18,882 nt of DNA from Candidatus Brevefilum sp. (GTDB lineage Bacteria; Chloroflexota; Anaerolineae; Anaerolineales; Anaerolineaceae): the NCBI GenBank assembly GCA_007119455.1, contig SKPR01000202.1, positions 1 to 18,882 on the forward strand. Reading direction: 5' to 3'. Each line of letters begins with the position of its first letter. The stretch's first letter is position 1. Shown one piece after another: positions 15,513 to 18,882 of the stretch. The notes below the pieces were generated by a model that saw only the letters and a list, made by a program, of their open reading frames with translations, was not told where the DNA came from and did not search any database. The translations under genes and the position numbers were made by a program.

Positions 15513-16139
15513 TCATTTTGCTTCTTCTTCATCGAAATCGTAACCTGGATATAAATAACAGGCGATGCTGAATACATTCACATCTGCCTGGCCTGGTTCT
15601 GCGTCTGGCACCTCTGAAAATTTTTTCAACAAGATTTTAAACGCTTCAACAAATTCCTGATATGTCGCTTGAGTCATGCGCTTTTTTGCGTTGAGAATGA
15701 CCATATCCCGTGGATGTGGTTCTGCACCACGATCAAGGCTGATTTGACGCGCCTGGAGACTGCGCATAATATCCTCTCGAGTTGCATCAAGCGCTGAACC
15801 AATCACATTAAACACATTTCGCTGGCCTTCTTGGGAAGCAAAATTAAGCAGTTCAGGATCAATATCAATATCCTTAGCCGTTACCCAGTAGACTTTTTCA
15901 AGCATATTGTTGACCATGTGGGTTTCTACCACCTGGATAAATGCATGCTTTTCGAGGAGGTTGAAATGATAATAAAGCCGGCTTTTGGCCAGGCCTAACT
16001 TCTTTGCAACCTGACCCACCGTCTGGGGTTCAGCGTTCAATAATTCCAAAATTTGCATCCGGAGTGGATCCGTCAAAACTTTCAAAGTATCAAGATCCTG
16101 GATTAAATAGTGTGGGTTTAACTCAGGTAACTTAATCAT
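15513..16139 (-). CDS. ArsR-like winged-helix transcriptional regulator
   Basis: This 208-residue protein has an N-terminal winged helix of the ArsR/HTH_20 type. LTDPLRMQILELLNAEPQTVGQVAKKLGLAKSRLYYHFNLLEKHAFI (about residues 22-68) contains the recognition helix around KSRLYYHFNLLEK. No ArsR metal-binding cysteine motif (CxC) is seen. The C-terminal 120 residues are probably for dimerisation and effector sensing but resemble nothing I can name. It is cotranscribed with the MFS exporter, which suggests it senses that exporter's substrate. Two perfect palindromes directly upstream (16149-16197) overlap its -10 box, so autorepression is likely. Confidence 0.9.
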   Translation of the reverse strand: MIKLPELNPHYLIQDLDTLKVLTDPLRMQILELLNAEPQTVGQVAKKLGLAKSRLYYHFNLLEKHAFIQVVETHMVNNMLEKVYWVTAKDIDIDPELLNFASQEGQRNVFNVIGSALDATREDIMRSLQARQISLDRGAEPHPRDMVILNAKKRMTQATYQEFVEAFKILLKKFSEVPDAEPGQADVNVFSIACYLYPGYDFDEEEAK

Positions 16140-16148
16140 TCATAATCC

Positions 16149-16182
16149 TTTTTATCATTATAATTATTTTTAATGATAAAAA
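16149..16182 (-). promoter_or_regulatory. Operator palindrome over the regulator promoter
   Basis: TTTTTATCATTA (16149-16160) and TAATGATAAAAA (16171-16182) are perfect 12-nt inverted arms around a 10-nt A/T spacer. The minus-strand -10 box TATAAT (16162-16157) overlaps the left arm, so protein bound here would block the promoter. The ATG of the regulator is 10 nt downstream, giving a very short leader. Confidence 0.6.
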
Positions 16183-16197
16183 ATAGTTTAACTATTT
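16181..16197 (-). promoter_or_regulatory. Second palindrome in the regulator promoter
   Basis: AAATAGTT and AACTATTT are perfect 8-nt inverted arms around a single T, touching the first palindrome. It sits where the -35 region would be. Its sequence differs from the first palindrome, so it may bind a second protein or be part of a composite operator. Confidence 0.45.
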
Positions 16198-16248
16198 ATC
16201 GCTTATTTGTCAAATATAAATTTCAGCATGGACTTAGGTTAAACCTAA

Positions 16249-16277
16249 AGAGCATCCATCTTCTAAATGGATGCTCT
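16249..16277 (-). terminator. Terminator-like hairpin after the DUF4349 gene
   Basis: AGAGCATCCAT (16249-16259) and ATGGATGCTCT (16267-16277) form a perfect 11-bp stem with a 7-nt loop, starting 20 nt beyond the DUF4349 stop. On the minus strand it is followed by TTTAGGTTTAACC, which is T-rich but not a clean tract. It separates the DUF4349 gene from the regulator's promoter. Confidence 0.65.
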
Positions 16278-16297
16278 CATAAACCTAGCTATAGAAA

Positions 16298-17275
16298 TCA
16301 GGGCGATGCAACCGGGTTTTCCGGTGGATTATCACCACCTGCTTTTTCAGGCTTTTCAGCTAATTTTTTAGCCCTGCGTTTCTTGAATAAACCTACCAGG
16401 AAATATACACCAATACCCAAAGGGATCAGGAAGGGCAGGCAGAAAATGCCAAACCAAATCACACCATCAGCCAATGTTTGACCTGTGCTGATAAGGGCCT
16501 CTACAGCCCGTTTGGCCGTACCACTCGGCTCCCAACCGGCGATAGTGATCGGTTGCAGTGATTCCTTGGGTACGATTTCCACGGTCAAAGATGAGAGTGC
16601 GGCTGATTCTTCCAGGTACCGCATCCGGCCTTTGACAACTTCGATCTCTCCCCTGTAATAGGTCAGTTCGCTGAACACATCGAGCACATCCTGCGGATCC
16701 TGGGCCTGTTCCATCAGATCAACCAAAGCATTTTCTGCTGCCTCAAGATTGCGCAGACGGGATCCTAAATCCGTGTATTCAGCGGTTACATCCTGGCCTG
16801 AAACGTTCTCAGAAAGCACATCATCTCGGGGGACAGGAGTCATCGCCTTAATCGATTCCATGATCGAATTCAATTGCCCTGCCGGGACTCTGACCGTCAG
16901 ACTGGCCCTCGGCAAGCTGCCCGATGCGGTATAAGTTTTATAGAGATTGGAATAAACTACAAATCCACCGGCGTTATTGGCTATATCCATGATACTCTGC
17001 ATGGTGGCTTCCGGATCTTCAACAGCGATACGCATGTCGGCGTTATATAAAACCATGCGCTCAACCGCTTTGGCTGTTTCACCCACACCGGAGGTGACCC
17101 CACGCTCCTCAGGTGACATTGGTGCTTCTGCCATGTCCATAATAAAACCATCGTCTTCATACCATTCCATGGCAGGTGCTTCATAATGATTGGCTGCACG
17201 CATCGGCGCACAGGCGCCAATTAACATGGTCAGCCCCACAATAGTCCCCAATAATAAGACACTTCGCTTGCGCAT
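16298..17275 (-). CDS. DUF4349 lipoprotein
   Basis: This 325-residue envelope protein has a signal peptide ending in the lipobox LIGAC, so Cys22 should be lipidated and the protein anchored outside the membrane. The DUF4349 domain covers about 70-300: YNADMRIAVEDPEATMQSI, NNAGGFVVYSN, LTVRVPAGQLNSIMESI and a central helical part (about 170-225) likely to form a coiled coil. A C-terminal membrane helix (about 275-297) is followed by KKRRAKK and a Pro/Glu-rich tail, so that end is probably cytoplasmic. The role of the family is unknown. The start has a strong AGGAGG ribosome-binding site. It has its own promoter and terminator and appears monocistronic. Confidence 0.88.
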   Translation of the reverse strand: MRKRSVLLLGTIVGLTMLIGACAPMRAANHYEAPAMEWYEDDGFIMDMAEAPMSPEERGVTSGVGETAKAVERMVLYNADMRIAVEDPEATMQSIMDIANNAGGFVVYSNLYKTYTASGSLPRASLTVRVPAGQLNSIMESIKAMTPVPRDDVLSENVSGQDVTAEYTDLGSRLRNLEAAENALVDLMEQAQDPQDVLDVFSELTYYRGEIEVVKGRMRYLEESAALSSLTVEIVPKESLQPITIAGWEPSGTAKRAVEALISTGQTLADGVIWFGIFCLPFLIPLGIGVYFLVGLFKKRRAKKLAEKPEKAGGDNPPENPVASP

Positions 17276-17304
17276 TCTTCCTCCTTATTCAATGATTTGA
17301 TAAT

Positions 17305-17334
17305 ATTTTATATCTAAATGACGGGTTTTGTAAA
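17305..17334 (-). promoter_or_regulatory. Promoter of the DUF4349 gene
   Basis: TTTACA (17334-17329) and TAAAAT (17310-17305) are separated by 18 nt on the minus strand, with a start expected near 17298. The -35 overlaps the T-tract of the preceding terminator. Confidence 0.5.
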
Positions 17335-17379
17335 CAAAAAGTTCCCGTGAACTTTGGTGGTGTAACCATTCACAGGAAC
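17332..17379 (-). terminator. Intrinsic terminator after the phosphodiesterase gene
   Basis: On the minus strand GTTCCTGTGAA (17379-17369) pairs with TTCACGGGAAC (17351-17341), 11 bp with one G-U pair, and a smaller TGGT/ACCA pairing lies in the loop. A TTTTTGTTT tract follows directly. It lies about 37 nt beyond the phosphodiesterase stop and should end the DUF3048-phosphodiesterase transcript. Confidence 0.85.
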
Positions 17380-17415
17380 CTTGATTATTGAAGAAAAATT
17401 TTAGAAGGGGTTTGC

Positions 17416-18147
17416 TCACCATCCCGATTTCAATCTGGAAGCATGACGTTGTGGCAAACCAGCGGCCAGGATGCGATCCTGAACTTTCGTAATATCGTAT
17501 TCCACGCGATGATAAACCCAGCTTTCATCATCGCTGTTATAGATAAGATAAGACGAGCGAGGATCGTGATCGCGCGGTTGTCCCACTGAGCCTGGATTGA
17601 TAATGCTTTTATGGTTTATTTGAAAAGTTTCATCGAGGGCCGGTTGTCTATGCCGGATTTCGCCGGATGTATCGGCCTGGAATTCATAGATCTGCGGGAC
17701 ATGGGTATGACCGACCAGGCAAACCTTCGTCGAAAATTCAGACATATTCTTTTTTGCAGCTTTTCGATCCATGATGTATTCCCAAACCGGGTTGCTCGGG
17801 CTGCCATGCACGATCGTAATATCCCTGAATTCTAGTCGTTCTCCCAGGTTTGAAAGCCAGCGTCGGTTGGCTGGTTTCAGCTCAGACTCAAGCCACTGCA
17901 GAGATGCCCTGGCCTCTAAATTAAACGAATTAATATCAATATCCCCGATGATTGCCGCATCATGATTGCCTTTGACGCACTTCAAACCCGGCAAAGATTT
18001 AACGCGCTCAATGCATTCGTTGGGATCCGGCCCGTAACCCACCACATCACCCAAACACCAGACTCGATCATAAGGTTCTGCATCTGCCAGAACCGCGTTC
18101 AATGCCGTCAGATTGGCATGAATATCGGAAATAATCAGGGTTCGCAT
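17416..18147 (-). CDS. YfcE/MJ0936-like calcineurin-type phosphodiesterase
   Basis: This 243-residue metallophosphoesterase carries the full two-metal signature in order: SDIHAN (Asp8, His10), LGDVVGYGPDP, GNHDAA, VHGSP, GHTHVP and NPGSVGQPRD. These are the motifs of the small calcineurin-like family that includes MJ0936 and YfcE. Such enzymes hydrolyse phosphodiesters in vitro; physiological substrates are mostly unknown. It is a soluble cytoplasmic protein with no signal peptide. Its ATG comes 3 bp after the stop of the DUF3048 gene, so the two are cotranscribed and possibly translationally coupled. A strong terminator follows. Confidence 0.92.
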   Translation of the reverse strand: MRTLIISDIHANLTALNAVLADAEPYDRVWCLGDVVGYGPDPNECIERVKSLPGLKCVKGNHDAAIIGDIDINSFNLEARASLQWLESELKPANRRWLSNLGERLEFRDITIVHGSPSNPVWEYIMDRKAAKKNMSEFSTKVCLVGHTHVPQIYEFQADTSGEIRHRQPALDETFQINHKSIINPGSVGQPRDHDPRSSYLIYNSDDESWVYHRVEYDITKVQDRILAAGLPQRHASRLKSGW

Positions 18148-18150
18148 GAT

Positions 18151-18882
18151 TTACGGCAGCGCGAAATTGAAGGTCCACTCACCATCTTCTGTGGACATAC
18201 GCGAATTGATGCCAAAAAGCGAGACCCAGGTATTGCCATTTTTGAGCGGAAATACTTCGCCGTCCTCATCCAAAAACTGGATCGGCTGATTATTCTGAGG
18301 TGTAACCCAGGTGACTTCATAGGCCTGCCCATCGCGAAATACCATAGCCCGCCCACCAGTGTCATTGCCCCAGAGCTCAATATCATGCAATGAAGGGGCA
18401 AATTCGATATAGTTGGCAAAGATCACCACGACATTAGAAAATGCGAGCTGTTCGTCAGTTTCGCTATCGACCAGGGGGATCATATTGACAGGCCGGGCGA
18501 CACCATCATCAATCCAACGCAGGTATAAACCGCTGTCTTCATCAAACAGCCAATCTCCCCAATTTAGTGATGAATAGTGTATATTGACACGTTCACCGGA
18601 TTCGCCATTTTCAGGCGCATCCGGATCAAAAGCCATCCCCTCCAGCAAAAGCCGCTCCGTGGGGACACCGCGTTCTTCCGCCAGAAGAGTCAGCTCCAGG
18701 GAATTGGCGAAAACGCTGGTGACAATCCCACGCCCATCATCACAAATTGCGGGGCATTGATCTTTGCCGCTGATAGCACGATTGCCCAGAATGTCATATA
18801 TTTGGTTGAGGATGGTTATGTAGGCACCCTCAAACCCCAAAACACCTTCGTACATACTGGTGATTTGGGGGTCAACCAGACG
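18151..18882 (-). CDS. DUF3048 protein (YerB-like), N-terminus beyond the right edge
   Basis: The reading frame stays open to the window edge, so at least 243 C-terminal residues are seen and the true start is outside. The C-terminal domain matches DUF3048 (B. subtilis YerB-like): RWIDDGVARPVNMI, FSNVVVIFANYIEF, RAMVFRDGQAYEVTWV and GNTWVSLFG, ending in TFNFALP. Members are usually lipoproteins or secreted proteins of unknown function. Any signal peptide would be off the window. The internal ATG at 18855 is not a credible start because the frame runs on upstream of it. It is followed after 3 bp by the phosphodiesterase gene. Confidence 0.82.
   Translation of the reverse strand, partial: RLVDPQITSMYEGVLGFEGAYITILNQIYDILGNRAISGKDQCPAICDDGRGIVTSVFANSLELTLLAEERGVPTERLLLEGMAFDPDAPENGESGERVNIHYSSLNWGDWLFDEDSGLYLRWIDDGVARPVNMIPLVDSETDEQLAFSNVVVIFANYIEFAPSLHDIELWGNDTGGRAMVFRDGQAYEVTWVTPQNNQPIQFLDEDGEVFPLKNGNTWVSLFGINSRMSTEDGEWTFNFALP

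Noticed and set aside
14120..15577. Longer MFS reading frame starting at 15577.
   Set aside because: The extra 26 residues lie within the regulator gene and are not membrane-protein-like. ATG 15499 fits the 13-bp operon gap.

Overview
The window is a dense, ordinary-looking bacterial chromosome segment of roughly 50% GC by eye. It holds 17 protein genes, one of them cut by the right edge, and just the start codon of another at the left edge. No tRNA, rRNA, CRISPR array, insertion sequence or phage gene is visible. The gene mix fits a member of the Chloroflexota, probably class Anaerolineae: prfA-prmC-tsaC, a GH36 alpha-galactosidase, an MGDG-synthase-type glycosyltransferase, a class II-like histone deacetylase, and DUF4349 and DUF3048 envelope proteins. 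This taxonomic guess rests on family resemblance, not on a marker tree.

Left block (about 1-4552, + strand): an extended -10 promoter near 166-174 drives a tight five-gene run. It encodes a UbiA-type prenyltransferase (TTG start), an RlmI-like SAM methyltransferase, pyrroline-5-carboxylate reductase (proC), a CinA C-terminal/PncC-type amidohydrolase, and an MGDG-synthase/GT28-like glycosyltransferase. Divergent to it, a minus-strand gene begins at the very edge of the window and is preceded by a structured leader-like element (copy A).

Second block (4611-8851, minus strand): a five-gene operon is read from right to left. It encodes a histone-deacetylase-family amidohydrolase, a histidine phosphatase, a GNAT acetyltransferase, a YbaK-type aminoacyl-tRNA deacylase and a CorC/HlyC transporter-like membrane protein. 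Gaps are 3-19 bp, with one 4-bp overlap.

Third block (9047-14046, + strand): the translation genes prfA, prmC and tsaC, then an alpha-galactosidase whose start overlaps the tsaC stop. prmC may start at a rare AUA codon. The only sizeable gap here, between prmC and tsaC, holds copy B of the structured element.

Fourth block (14120-18882, minus strand): a DUF3048 protein (N-terminus off the window) is followed by a YfcE-like phosphodiesterase and a strong intrinsic terminator. A DUF4349 lipoprotein with its own promoter and terminator comes next. Last is a two-gene unit of an ArsR-like winged-helix regulator and an MFS exporter, whose promoter carries two perfect palindromes likely to be autoregulatory operators.

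The most unusual signal is a pair of about 64-nt elements, 89% identical over an ungapped-plus-one-indel alignment. They lie at 27-90 (minus) and 10982-11044 (plus), each in sense orientation just upstream of a start codon. Both can fold into a three-way junction closed by a 9-bp helix, or into a mutually exclusive 5' hairpin, so they resemble a cis-regulatory RNA. A short palindromic repeat family is the main alternative.
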